64,000 bases of DNA from Oscillospiraceae bacterium (GCA_017462785.1 JAFTQJ010000066.1:1-64000), one strand, 5' to 3'; positions 41,999 to 50,677 are shown, counted from the first letter of the stretch. Notes: generated from the sequence alone by a model not told the origin. Numbers and translations: made by a program.

Positions 41999-42757
41999 TC
42001 AAACTTCATTGACTGCAACATGGGTGAGGATCATTTCACCGACTGCCGGATAGAGGGCGGTTTCGTCCTGAAATTCGGGGGCGAGCAGACCGTCATTGCC
42101 TTTGAGGGGCGTGCTGATGTCCACATAGTACAGCCCGTGGGAATCGGCAAGGGCGAACAGCTCCTCATTCCACTGGTTGATCTTGCGGCATTTTTCCGCA
42201 TCCTCTGCATCGGGGAGGGCGGAGAGGAGATAGACCGGATGGTCGGGCATGGCTTCACGGAGGTATTCCACAAAGGTATGCATCTTTTCGATATCCGTGG
42301 GGGTATTTGCCCAGAAATAGACAGCCAGCGGATTTTTGTCCGCCAGTTTTTCCGCCGTGCTCTGCATCTCGGATTCCGAGAAACGGGAAACGGCATCCGG
42401 AAAGACCATGCCGGATGCCGTCTGATAATATGTGGTCAGTTCGCTCACCTCACCGATCCATGCACATACGGACATGCGTCCGGCATCGGCGGCGGCAGAT
42501 TCCGGAACGGGGTTGACTGCCGCAGAGGGTGTTCCCTCCTCCGTTGCGACCGGAATGGCATCATCCGGTATTTCGGTACTGCCGACGATCTCACGTTCCC
42601 AGTAGTCCTCCTGCGAGGTCGCACTTACCATATACAGAGCAAAACAGCCGGCAAATGCAATAAAAATGAGAACCAGAAGCACACCCGGCTTGAACCGGAT
42701 GAGGGGTTTTGTTTTGCGGGCTTCGACTTTGCCGTGTTTTCTTCTTTTCTGTGCCAT
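41999..42757 (-). CDS. Membrane-anchored SGNH-hydrolase-like protein
   Basis: 252 residues. A basic start (MAQKRRKHGKVEARKTK) and one membrane helix (about 27-45, VLLVLIFIAFAGCFALYMV) precede an external domain. Its C-terminal part has the SGNH pattern seen in cell-wall acetyl-esterase-like proteins: VYLLSALPDAEDAEKCRKINQWNEELFALADSHGLYYVDI. The block I GDS motif with the catalytic serine is not evident (the corresponding region reads AWIGEVSELT), so it may be inactive or divergent. GGAGGAAAGCAGC precedes the chosen ATG; the frame is open far upstream as a shadow of asnB. Confidence 0.65.
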   Translation of the reverse strand: MAQKRRKHGKVEARKTKPLIRFKPGVLLVLIFIAFAGCFALYMVSATSQEDYWEREIVGSTEIPDDAIPVATEEGTPSAAVNPVPESAAADAGRMSVCAWIGEVSELTTYYQTASGMVFPDAVSRFSESEMQSTAEKLADKNPLAVYFWANTPTDIEKMHTFVEYLREAMPDHPVYLLSALPDAEDAEKCRKINQWNEELFALADSHGLYYVDISTPLKGNDGLLAPEFQDETALYPAVGEMILTHVAVNEV

Positions 42758-42891
42758 GCTGCTTTCCTCCGTTTTGTTCTCTCTCGATTGCCCGATTTCT
42801 CTGTTCCATATGGGCATATACCTATTATACCCTAATTCTCCGGATTTTGCAAGAGCTTTTCTGCATGTTTTTAGAAATTCTGCAAATTTTA

Positions 42892-42920
42892 TTGCAAATC
42901 GGGAAGTTCTGTAGTATAAT
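42892..42920 (+). promoter_or_regulatory. Promoter of asnB
   Basis: TTGCAA (42892-42897), 17 bases, TATAAT (42915-42920). Confidence 0.75.
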
Positions 42921-42926
42921 AATAAG

Positions 42927-43165
42927 AGGTAAGAAGCAAGGTCAACAGCTTTGGGAGAGTTTCCCATAGATTGCCCCCTGCCCCTCCCGACGGAAGTGGG
43001 GGAGATGCAGCCAGTGCCCCGCATCGGCAAGGGCTGCCGTCTTTTGATTCCGTTAAGTTGTTGACACTGCTCGCCGATGGAAGGAGGGATTGAGCCTGCC
43101 AAGCTCTCAATTCCTGAATTGTCGGAACAAGTACAGTCGGGGGCATGCAGAATGGAGGAACGCAT
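42927..43165 (+). other. Structured leader of asnB
   Basis: About 240 bases between the promoter and the start codon with no gene. It holds a degenerate hairpin-chain repeat (42953-43045) and a hairpin GGGATTGAG/CTCAATTCC near 43084-43114 just after a GGAAGGAGG sequence. It contains no T-box core. A regulatory role is possible but not shown. Confidence 0.45.
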
Positions 43166-45049
43166 ATGTGCGGTTTTGTTGGATTTACGAATCAGGTTGG
43201 TGATGACGGGAAGATCATCGGTGCGATGATGGATGCCATTCGTCACAGAGGTCCGGATGCGGAGGGCAAATATGTCGATGCGGACATTGCCCTCGGTCAC
43301 AGACGGCTGAGCATCATTGATGTCAGCGAGCAGGGCAACCAGCCGCTGTACAGTGCGGACGGAAAGCTGGTGCTCGTCTTTAACGGCGAGATCTACAATT
43401 ACCGTGAGCTGCGTGCAGAATTGCAGGAAACGGGCTGCATCTTCCGGACAAACACCGACTCCGAGGTGCTCCTGCACGGCTATGCAGTCTGGGGCGAACA
43501 GCTCCTCAACAGGCTGCGTGGCATGTTTGCGTTCGTCATCTGGGACAGGGAGCAGAAAACGCTGTTCGGTGCACGGGATTTCTTCGGCATCAAGCCCCTG
43601 TATTATGCGAAAATGGGCGAAACACTGCTGTTCGGCTCGGAGATCAAGGCATTTTTGCAGCATCCGCATTTCCGGAAGGAGCTGAACACGGCGGCACTGG
43701 AGGAATACCTGACCTTCCAGTACTCCGCAATGGAGGAAACCTTTTTCAAGGGTGTATTCCGTTTGCAGCCGGCTCATTATTTCACCTACAAGGACGGAAA
43801 GCTGGACATCCGGCGGTACTGGGATGTGCATTTCCAGCCCGATGACAAGCCCTCTCTTGAGGACTGGGTGCAGGAAATTTCAGCGGCATTCCGTGACTCC
43901 GTAGAGGCTCACAAGATCGCAGATGTGGAGGTCGGTTCCTTCCTCTCCAGCGGCGTGGATTCGAGCTATGCGGCGGCGGCGGCACAGGTGGACAAGACCT
44001 TTACAGTGGGCTTCGGCGAGGATGAACGATACAATGAGATCGGCTGGGCAAAGGGCTTTTCCAAGGCGATCGGCAAGCAGAATTTCAGCAAGGTCATCAC
44101 GCCGGAGGAGTACTGGGATTCCCTCGGGAAGATCCAGTACCACATGGACGAACCCCTCGCAGACCCGTCGGCGGTGGCTCTGTATTTCGTCTGCGGTCTG
44201 GCGGCGGAACAGGTCAAGGTGGTGCTGTCGGGTGAGGGTGCGGATGAGATCTTCGGCGGCTACAATGTCTACAGCGAGCCGGATTCCACATTCTATGACA
44301 AGCTCCCCCGAGGACTTCGCCGGAGCATCGGTAAGCTTGCCGGCAGGCTTCCGGCAAAACGTGGCGTGAATTTCTTCATCCGGAAAGGAAAGGATGTGGA
44401 GGAACGCTTCATCGGCAATGCCTGCATGTTCACGCCGGAGGAACGCAAAGCACTCCTGAAGATCACCACGGACGCTCCCCTGCCGCAGGAGCTGACAGCA
44501 AAGTATTACAGCCGTGTGCAGGGCATGGATGATGTGACGAAGATGCAGTATCTTGATCTTCACATGTGGATGGCTGGGGACATTCTTCTGAAAGCGGACA
44601 AGATGAGCATGGCACATTCACTGGAGCTGCGTGTGCCGTTTCTGGACAAGCAGGTCATGGCGGCAGCGGAACGCATCCCCACGAAATACCGTGTTACGAG
44701 AAAGGAACGCACTGACGAGCATACGCCCTATGTGACAAAATACGCCATGCGGCTTGCCGCAAAGCAGGACACACCGCAGGAAACGGCGAAAACTGCTGCT
44801 AAGAAAAAGCTCGGTTTCCCCGTGCCGATCCGTGTGTGGCTGAAGGAGGATGCATATTATAACATCGTGAGATCGTATTTTGAGAGCGAAGCAGCAAATG
44901 CATTTTTCCGCACGGAGCAGCTTGTGAAGCTGCTCGATGCCCACCGCACAGGAAAAGCAGACAACAGCCGGAAGATCTGGACGGTGTTCATGTTCCTCAA
45001 ATGGTATGAGGTGTACTTTGCGGCGGCTCCGAAAATGACGACAGCATGA
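43166..45049 (+). CDS. asnB: Asparagine synthase (glutamine-hydrolysing)
   Basis: 627 residues. The start at MCGFVGF puts the catalytic cysteine at position 2 after removal of Met, as required for class II glutamine amidotransferases (RHRGPDAEG; FNGEIYNYRELR; GCIFRTNTDSEVLLHGY; ARDFFGIKPLYY). The synthase domain has SSGVDSSYAAAAA (PP-loop), DEPLADPSAVALYF, VVLSGEGADEIFGGY and WMAGDILLKADKMSMAHSLELRVPFLD. It makes asparagine from aspartate with glutamine nitrogen. TGGAGGAACGCAT precedes this ATG. Confidence 0.96.
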   Translation: MCGFVGFTNQVGDDGKIIGAMMDAIRHRGPDAEGKYVDADIALGHRRLSIIDVSEQGNQPLYSADGKLVLVFNGEIYNYRELRAELQETGCIFRTNTDSEVLLHGYAVWGEQLLNRLRGMFAFVIWDREQKTLFGARDFFGIKPLYYAKMGETLLFGSEIKAFLQHPHFRKELNTAALEEYLTFQYSAMEETFFKGVFRLQPAHYFTYKDGKLDIRRYWDVHFQPDDKPSLEDWVQEISAAFRDSVEAHKIADVEVGSFLSSGVDSSYAAAAAQVDKTFTVGFGEDERYNEIGWAKGFSKAIGKQNFSKVITPEEYWDSLGKIQYHMDEPLADPSAVALYFVCGLAAEQVKVVLSGEGADEIFGGYNVYSEPDSTFYDKLPRGLRRSIGKLAGRLPAKRGVNFFIRKGKDVEERFIGNACMFTPEERKALLKITTDAPLPQELTAKYYSRVQGMDDVTKMQYLDLHMWMAGDILLKADKMSMAHSLELRVPFLDKQVMAAAERIPTKYRVTRKERTDEHTPYVTKYAMRLAAKQDTPQETAKTAAKKKLGFPVPIRVWLKEDAYYNIVRSYFESEAANAFFRTEQLVKLLDAHRTGKADNSRKIWTVFMFLKWYEVYFAAAPKMTTA

Positions 45050-45059
45050 TTGGATAAGC

Positions 45060-45150
45060 TCTCTGCAAGAGGGCGGGTATCAGGGGGCGGCAGCCCCCTC
45101 CCAGATCCCCTCCCCTCGGGGAGGGGGCAGGGGGTGGGGGAATTGATGGT
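45060..45150. repeat. Dispersed hairpin-chain repeat after asnB
   Basis: GGGGGCGGCAGCCCCC is followed by CCCCTCCCCTCGGGGAGGGG and a G-rich tail, the reverse orientation of the family core. It fills most of the gap between asnB and the HD protein gene. Confidence 0.65.
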
Positions 45151-45202
45151 GTACTGACCCCCAAAAATGACATTTGAGAATACACGAGAGGAGAGCTGAG
45201 TT

Positions 45203-45871
45203 ATGTCAAGCAATGTGACCTATAAATATATCAAGGAAAATCCCGATATTCAGGAATATATCCGCCGTGCGGACATGGAACTGGAGGCTCTGGGCTACAC
45301 GGAGCATTCCTTTGCCCATGTGGAAAAGGTGGCACACACCGCCGGAGAGCTTCTTGCGGAGCTTGGGTTCGATGAACGTACCGCCGAGCTTGCCAGAATC
45401 GCAGGCATGATGCACGACATCGGCAATATCATCAACCGCATCGACCACGCACAAAGCGGTGCGGTCATGGCGTTCCGGCTGCTGGACAATATGAACATGC
45501 CGGCATCCGAAATCAGTCAGATCATTTCGGCGATCGGCAACCATGACGAGAGCACCGGACAGCCCCTGAACCCGATCTCGGCGGCTCTCATCATTGCGGA
45601 CAAGACCGATGTCCGCCGCAGCCGTGTGCGGAACACCGACCTCATCACGTTCGACATTCACGACCGTGTGAATTATGCGGTCGAGCACTCCGAGGTACAT
45701 CTGAATGAAGATAAAACTGCCATTGTGCTGGAGCTGAAAATCGACCCGAAGATCTCCTCGGTAGCGGAGTATTTCGAGATCTTCCTGAACCGCATGCTGC
45801 TGTGCAAAAAATCCGCACAATTTCTCAAATTACGCTTTGAACTCATTATCAACGGTACATCCGTACTGTAA
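45203..45871 (+). CDS. HD-domain phosphohydrolase
   Basis: 222 residues. The metal-binding HD motif appears as AGMMHDIGNII near residue 72, with an upstream His in HSFAHVEKVAHTAGEL and a downstream NHDESTG and IADKTDVRRSRVR. Substrates of such proteins are nucleotides or similar phosphoesters; this one cannot be assigned. GAGAGGAGAGCTGAG precedes the ATG. It ends 19 bases before pyrB, suggesting co-transcription and possibly a nucleotide-related role. Confidence 0.88.
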   Translation: MSSNVTYKYIKENPDIQEYIRRADMELEALGYTEHSFAHVEKVAHTAGELLAELGFDERTAELARIAGMMHDIGNIINRIDHAQSGAVMAFRLLDNMNMPASEISQIISAIGNHDESTGQPLNPISAALIIADKTDVRRSRVRNTDLITFDIHDRVNYAVEHSEVHLNEDKTAIVLELKIDPKISSVAEYFEIFLNRMLLCKKSAQFLKLRFELIINGTSVL

Positions 45872-45890
45872 GTAGATAGGAGGAATACAC

Positions 45891-46973
45891 ATGATTTCTG
45901 AATTTCCGCATCTGATCGACCTCAATGACTACCCTGTGACATGGTGGAACGGGCTTCTTGACCTTGGTGAGAAGATCCTCCAGAATCCGGCACTCTATGC
46001 AAACAGCTGCAAGGGCAAGCTCATGGGCACGCTGTTCTATGAGCCTTCCACCAGAACACAGATGTCCTTCCAGACCGCCATGCTCCGGCTGGGCGGTACG
46101 GTGATCGGCTTTGACAATCCCTTGACCTCTTCCGTTGCAAAGGGCGAAAACCTCAAGGATACGACGAAGATCGTCAGCAACTATGCCGATGTGATCGTGA
46201 TGCGTCATCCCACAGCCGGTGCAGCAAAGGCAGCGGCACTGACAGCGGACTGTCCGGTCATCAATGCAGGTGACGGCGGACATCTCCATCCGACGCAGAC
46301 GCTGACCGACCTGCTGACGCTGAAAGTCAAAAAGAAGCGGCTTTCGGGGCTGACGATCGGACTTTGCGGCGATCTGTACAACGGCAGAACGGTGCATTCC
46401 CTGTGCAAGGCAATGAGCTGTTATCCGGACAATCATTTCATCATGATCTCGACCAAGGAGCTGAGGATGCCGTCCTATATCAAGGATGCGATCCGAGCAG
46501 GCGGCGGCACATATGAGGAAACAGAGAGTCTGGAAGCGGTGATGGACAAGCTGGATGTGCTGTACATGACACGCATTCAGAAAGAACGCTTTGCCTCCGA
46601 GGAGGAATATCTGGCACAGAAGGATACCTACATCCTGACTCCGAAGAAAATGCAGCTTGCAAAGCAGGACATGATCGTCATGCATCCGCTGCCAAGAGTG
46701 GACGAGATCACGGTGCCGGTGGATGATGATCCGAGGGCATTGTATTTCAAGCAGGCAAAGTACGGTATGTATATCCGCATGGCACTGATCCTGACAATGC
46801 TCCAGAGCACGGCAAAAACCGAGCTGCTCCGAGGAAAGGAGCACATGGGCGTGGTGTGCAGAAACGAAAAGTGCATCACCCACGCAGAGCCGTACCTGCC
46901 CAAGAGCTTCACGGGCACGGGAACGACGCTGGTTTGTGAGTATTGCGATCATAGGCTGCTGTTGGAGCATTAA
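45891..46973 (+). CDS. pyrB: Aspartate carbamoyltransferase with PyrI-like zinc tail
   Basis: 360 residues, some 50 longer than a usual catalytic subunit. Family motifs are FYEPSTRTQMSFQTAMLRLGG (carbamoyl phosphate site), MRHPTAGAA, NAGDGGHLHPTQTLTDLLTL (aspartate side) and MHPLPRVDEI. The extra C-terminus carries CRNEKC, then THAEPYLPKSF, then CEYC: a C-x4-C / C-x2-C pattern matching the zinc domain of the regulatory chain PyrI. The allosteric nucleotide-binding part of PyrI is missing, and no pyrI gene is nearby. It catalyses the committed step of pyrimidine synthesis. AGGAGG precedes the ATG. Confidence 0.93.
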   Translation: MISEFPHLIDLNDYPVTWWNGLLDLGEKILQNPALYANSCKGKLMGTLFYEPSTRTQMSFQTAMLRLGGTVIGFDNPLTSSVAKGENLKDTTKIVSNYADVIVMRHPTAGAAKAAALTADCPVINAGDGGHLHPTQTLTDLLTLKVKKKRLSGLTIGLCGDLYNGRTVHSLCKAMSCYPDNHFIMISTKELRMPSYIKDAIRAGGGTYEETESLEAVMDKLDVLYMTRIQKERFASEEEYLAQKDTYILTPKKMQLAKQDMIVMHPLPRVDEITVPVDDDPRALYFKQAKYGMYIRMALILTMLQSTAKTELLRGKEHMGVVCRNEKCITHAEPYLPKSFTGTGTTLVCEYCDHRLLLEH

Positions 46974-46984
46974 AGGTACACCGC

Positions 46985-47980
46985 ATGCGGAAAAAATGCA
47001 AAAAACATTTCAAGCAGACAGGAACAGTCAGGATGCCCCTGCTCTATGCCATTGTCAGCGTGATCGGTATTCCCTTTTTCACTGTCATGCTGGTGTTTTC
47101 CGCACGGACAGAACCGCTGATTGCCTGCATTGCCGGATTCTTTCTTCTGTTCATGCTCTGGATGCTGGCGGCTTCGCTCAATTTCCGCATTGATTTTGAT
47201 GCGGAAGGGTTTACGCATCGGAATTTCCTCCGGCGTTCCCATCGGTACTCTTATCGGGATGTAACGGAGATCCGTTTCAGCAAGACCATGATCGTCCGTG
47301 TGGGGAAACGAAAAATTTCTGTGGAGGAGGATTTTTCTGAATCCAACACATTCCGTCACGCTCTCAAGGTACACGCTCATCAGGCAAAACGCACGGAATC
47401 CAAGCTGTTTGGGGGAAATGTGGAAAATCCGGAGGAATTTGTATTTGTCTTTTGGTTTGTCTACATTGGTCTGCTCCTCATGTTTCTGATTGCCTATGTT
47501 TCATTAAGGGATCTGAAAGAAAAGGATCTTGCCAGTGTAACGGCTGTGCTCTCCGGCTGTGAGCTGAAAACGGATGGTGAGGGGGACGAGGATCTTCTGC
47601 TGTATGCACAGGGATTCGGCGAGCCGTTTCGGGTCTGGTATCCGGAGGATGTGGAACATCCGGAACAGCTGCGGTCTGAAATTGACAATGGTACAAGCTT
47701 CACGCTATACTATGACAAGCGTGAATATCAAGAAGAAGAAGTCCGCACGGACGGTGCTGTTGTACAGATGCTGACCTGCGGCACCTGCACCTATTTGTCA
47801 CTGGAAAGCACGAACCGGCACAATGCTGAAATACGAACCATTCTGCTGGCGGCTGCTTTGATCGTTACGGTGCTTTGCTTTGGATATGCGGCACTGTTCA
47901 ATTATGTCACGACCAACGCCGAGCGTTTTCCGAATGCGGTGCGGTGGTTTGTAAAAGATTCCTACATCCGAAAAAAATAG
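46985..47980 (+). CDS. Membrane protein of unknown function
   Basis: 331 residues. Membrane segments at about 18-38 and 45-65 are followed by a PH-like soluble stretch (FRIDFDAEGFTHRNFLRRSHRYSYRDVTEIRFSKTMIVRVGKRKISVEEDF), another helix near 156-175, a second soluble part and a last helix near 277-300. The bPH-type strand pattern suggests a membrane-linked beta domain; no family is certain. It starts 11 bases after pyrB with a weak AAAGG site. Confidence 0.6.
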   Translation: MRKKCKKHFKQTGTVRMPLLYAIVSVIGIPFFTVMLVFSARTEPLIACIAGFFLLFMLWMLAASLNFRIDFDAEGFTHRNFLRRSHRYSYRDVTEIRFSKTMIVRVGKRKISVEEDFSESNTFRHALKVHAHQAKRTESKLFGGNVENPEEFVFVFWFVYIGLLLMFLIAYVSLRDLKEKDLASVTAVLSGCELKTDGEGDEDLLLYAQGFGEPFRVWYPEDVEHPEQLRSEIDNGTSFTLYYDKREYQEEEVRTDGAVVQMLTCGTCTYLSLESTNRHNAEIRTILLAAALIVTVLCFGYAALFNYVTTNAERFPNAVRWFVKDSYIRKK

Positions 47981-48012
47981 AAAAAGGAACGGCATTCCCC
48001 CGTTCCTTTTTT
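47981..48012 (+). terminator. Intrinsic terminator of the asnB-to-membrane-protein segment
   Basis: AAAAAGGAACGG pairs with CCGTTCCTTTTTT directly after the stop codon at 47980. Confidence 0.88.
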
Positions 48013-48022
48013 GCATGTGCAT

Positions 48023-48053
48023 AAAAAAAGAACCCCCGAAAACCGGAGGTTCT
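48023..48053 (-). terminator. Intrinsic terminator of rpsT
   Basis: On the minus strand AGAACCTCCGG pairs with CGGGGGTTCT, followed by TTTTTT. Confidence 0.88.
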
Positions 48054-48066
48054 GAGTGTATCACAC

Positions 48067-48321
48067 TTATGCATTCAGAAGCTTAGCCAGATGTGCCTTC
48101 TTGCGAGCTGCGTTGTTCTTATGCAGCAGGTTCTTAGCACAAGCCTGGTCAACACGCTTGATCGCAGCCTTTACTGCTACATCCTTGTCAGCAGCATTCT
48201 CTGCACAAGCCAGTTCAGCCTTCTTGATCATGGTCTTGAGATTGGACTTTCTTGCCTTGTTAGCAGCAGCCTTAGTCTTGTTAACCTTTACTCTCTTCTT
48301 AGCGGACTTGATATTCGGCAT
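48067..48321 (-). CDS. rpsT: 30S ribosomal protein S20
   Basis: 84 residues, highly basic and helical: MPNIKSAKKRVKVNKTKAAANKARKSNLKTMIKKA, typical for S20, with a C-terminal LLHKNNAARKKAHLAKLLN. It binds 16S rRNA in early 30S assembly. GGGAGGTGTCCAAAA precedes the ATG. Its promoter is not clear-cut; TATACT and TATAAT boxes lie at about 48432-48462 on the minus strand without a well-spaced -35. Its leader contains a CGGACG/CGTCCG hairpin. Confidence 0.96.
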   Translation of the reverse strand: MPNIKSAKKRVKVNKTKAAANKARKSNLKTMIKKAELACAENAADKDVAVKAAIKRVDQACAKNLLHKNNAARKKAHLAKLLNA

Positions 48322-48559
48322 TTTTGGACACCTCCCATTTCAATTCTGGCAGCGTATAAATACGCCATCACGGTATAAAATAAGAAAGCAGAGAGACACG
48401 AACTGCTTTCGGACGGAACGATCGTCCGTGCATAGTATACCGCTACTATACCTGTATTATATTTTACCACCTTTTTCGCAAAAATGCAAGTCCTTTTTTC
48501 ACGATTTTTTCAGAAGATGGGAGGGGCTTTTTCGTCATTTTCAACAAGGGTGCAGCGGC

Positions 48560-48662
48560 TTTGGAAAAAGTCCTGCAAAATTGCCCCACCCCCTGTCCCC
48601 TCCCGATGGGAGGGGGAGCATGAGCCGGTGCTCCGCACCGGCAAGGGCAAAGCCCTTTTACC
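48560..48662. repeat. Dispersed hairpin-chain repeat, family B, before gpr
   Basis: Starts GGAAAAAGTCCTGCAAAATT, then CCCTCCCGATGGGAGGGGG, GGTGCTCCGCACC and GGGCAAAGCCC. It is the forward-oriented relative of the copy in the thrS leader. It ends about 20 bases before the gpr start codon. Confidence 0.7.
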
Positions 48663-48683
48663 ACCTTAGAAAGGAGCACGATC

Positions 48684-49538
48684 ATGGAATACAGAACGGA
48701 CCTTGCCCTGGAAAGTCTTGCACGGGCGGCTGTGCGGTCGGGCATTACAGAAAAACGGCGTGGAGAGCATTTCCGGATCACGGAGATCCACGTTGCAGAC
48801 GATGAAAGCGGCAGGAGCATCGGCAAGGGAAAGGGTACCTATATTACCCTCGAAGGACAGCCTCTTTCCCGATTTTCGGACGATACTGAAAACATGGCGG
48901 TCGAGCTTGCCGCCGAGCTGCGGCAGCTTCTGCCGAGGGAGGGCTGTGTGCTGGTGGCTGGTCTTGGCAATCAGGACATAACCCCCGATGCCCTCGGTCC
49001 ACGGACAATGGCAAGTGTGCTTGCCACCCGTCACCTGAAAAAAGAGCTTGCTCAGGAGGATGAGGATTTTCTGAAAAATCTGCGTCCGGTGAGCGTGATC
49101 GCAGGCGGCGTGCTCGGACAGACGGGCATTGAAAGTGCGGAGCTGATCCATGCGGTAGCTGAAGCGATCCGACCGGCGGCGGTCATTGCAGTGGATGCAC
49201 TCGCCTGCTCCTCGCTTGAACGGCTGGGAACGACAGTACAGCTTGCGGACACGGGCATTGCTCCCGGAAGCGGCGTGGCGAATCACCGCCTTGCCCTGAC
49301 GCAGGAGGTATTCGGCGTGCCGGTCATCGGAATGGGTGTGCCGACGGTCATCGGCATGCGGACGATCGCCGAGGATCTGACAGGGCATCCCCTGAAAGTG
49401 CCACGTCCGGAAATGATGGTCACGCCCCGTGACGTGGACAGGCTCATCACACAGGCGGCACATCTGCTTGCCTGCGGTATCAATCTGGCACTGCATCCTG
49501 AAATGAATTATGCGGATGTATGCGGACTGACTGCGTGA
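48684..49538 (+). CDS. gpr: Spore germination protease GPR
   Basis: 284 residues. The family motifs are GLGNQDITPDALGPRT (near 92), VLGQTGIESAELI (near 145), AVDALACSSLERLGTTVQLADTGIAPGSGVANHR (near 170-203) and GMGVPTVI. GPR degrades small acid-soluble proteins on germination and is a marker of endospore formation. It looks complete, slightly shorter at the N-terminus than Bacillus GPR. GAAAGGAGCACGATC precedes the ATG. No other spore gene adjoins it. Confidence 0.93.
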   Translation: MEYRTDLALESLARAAVRSGITEKRRGEHFRITEIHVADDESGRSIGKGKGTYITLEGQPLSRFSDDTENMAVELAAELRQLLPREGCVLVAGLGNQDITPDALGPRTMASVLATRHLKKELAQEDEDFLKNLRPVSVIAGGVLGQTGIESAELIHAVAEAIRPAAVIAVDALACSSLERLGTTVQLADTGIAPGSGVANHRLALTQEVFGVPVIGMGVPTVIGMRTIAEDLTGHPLKVPRPEMMVTPRDVDRLITQAAHLLACGINLALHPEMNYADVCGLTA

Positions 49539-49644
49539 GCAGGCATCCGCTGACTGAAATGACGGCTCTGCCGCTGTCCCGTGCAATGGGGCAGCGGCAT
49601 TTGTACATCTTACCGGTGCTTTTGTCCCTCTTATCGGAAACGGC

Positions 49645-49673
49645 TTGCAATGCTGCAAAAAAGCCGCTATAAT
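49645..49673 (+). promoter_or_regulatory. Promoter of the LytTR/DUF3021 operon
   Basis: TTGCAA (49645-49650), 17 bases, TATAAT (49668-49673). Confidence 0.78.
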
Positions 49674-49713
49674 AAAAACATGGATTGCAGTCCGGAAGAT
49701 GAAGGAGGTTCCA

Positions 49714-50148
49714 ATGAACATATTGATCGAAGAACACTGCCCCGATGCATTGCAGGTGGTCATCCGCTGTCGGGAAGCAGATGCACAGGTACAGCAGCTC
49801 AAAGCACATATTGCTCTGTTTGACAACCGTTTGCAGGCAAAGGACGGTGACGGAACACGCCTTGTGCACACAAGGGATGTGCTCTATTTTGAGTCCGTTG
49901 ATGACCGCACATTTCTCTATACCGCCGATGCCGTGCTGGAGGTGGGGTACCGGCTCTATGAGCTGGAGCTGATGCTGCCAAAGCAGGATTTCCTGCGTTC
50001 GTCCCGTTCACAGATCGTGAACATCCAGCGGATCAGCACACTGCATCCGGAGCTGAACCGGACGCTGACCGCCACGCTCTGCAATGGCGAAAAACTGACG
50101 ATTTCCCGCAAATACGTTCCCCATCTCAAACGCTTATTATCCCTATAA
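49714..50148 (+). CDS. LytTR-domain DNA-binding regulator
   Basis: 144 residues. The C-terminal 100 residues form a LytTR domain (VLYFESVDDRTFLYTADAVLEV; LELMLPKQDFLRSSRSQIVNIQRISTL; TISRKYVPHLKRLL). The N-terminal 45 residues are not a receiver domain. Single LytTR proteins followed by a DUF3021 membrane protein are a known pair in which the membrane protein modulates the regulator. AAGGAGG precedes the ATG. The partner follows after 13 bases. Confidence 0.9.
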   Translation: MNILIEEHCPDALQVVIRCREADAQVQQLKAHIALFDNRLQAKDGDGTRLVHTRDVLYFESVDDRTFLYTADAVLEVGYRLYELELMLPKQDFLRSSRSQIVNIQRISTLHPELNRTLTATLCNGEKLTISRKYVPHLKRLLSL

Positions 50149-50161
50149 GGAGGTCTTTTTT

Positions 50162-50644
50162 ATGACAAACACAAAACAGGAATGGACCCGATTTTTCATC
50201 TGGCTCCGCAACGGCTTTTGCTTTGTGAGCACATGGCTGCTCTTTCTGGTCTGGCTGCTCTGCAAGGCTGGACACACTTACATGATACCGGCGGATACCA
50301 TCGCAGCGGTCATGCTCGGCTCTCTGGGGGGCGTGCTGCTCTTCTGTGCGGTGTTCACCAAGGTATTCATCCGGAAATTCGGCTTCGCTGTGCGGTTTAC
50401 ACTGTTCATGGCTCTGACGGTGCTGTATGAGCTGGGGTTCGCTCATGCGGCTCTCTCCCATCTGCATGAACAGGCAAATGCCCCCATGCTGTTCGGCTCC
50501 GCCGCTTCGTCCGGCTGGCTGGTATTCGCAGGGATCGTACTGGTGATGTACGGCATCTCCATGGGGATCTACGCCGTTTACCGCAAAAAGAAAGGTGCAC
50601 TCTATACCGAGGCACTCCGCACCTATCAGAAACAGTGTCAATGA
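50162..50644 (+). CDS. DUF3021-family membrane protein
   Basis: 160 residues with four hydrophobic segments (about 20-35, 47-67, 78-95, 120-142) and a basic C-terminus. Together with its position behind a LytTR regulator this fits DUF3021, thought to control the activity of the partner. TAAGGAGG precedes the ATG. Confidence 0.8.
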   Translation: MTNTKQEWTRFFIWLRNGFCFVSTWLLFLVWLLCKAGHTYMIPADTIAAVMLGSLGGVLLFCAVFTKVFIRKFGFAVRFTLFMALTVLYELGFAHAALSHLHEQANAPMLFGSAASSGWLVFAGIVLVMYGISMGIYAVYRKKKGALYTEALRTYQKQCQ

Positions 50645-50647
50645 GAA

Positions 50648-50673
50648 ATCCCCCTCCTGTAAAGGAGGGGGAT
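50648..50673. terminator. Hairpin between converging genes
   Basis: ATCCCCCTCC pairs with GGAGGGGGAT. T-tracts are poor on both sides, so terminator strength is uncertain. Confidence 0.5.
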
Positions 50674-50677
50674 CCGG

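Noticed and set aside
43070..43160. Glutamine riboswitch before asnB
   Set aside because: A GATGGAAGGAGG sequence loosely recalls the motif, but the CGTTCA-type 5' half and the rest of the fold could not be found.
42958..43831. N-terminal extension of the SGNH-like protein into the asnB region
   Set aside because: The extended translation covers repeat DNA and the antisense of asnB; the ATG at 42757 has a good ribosome site.
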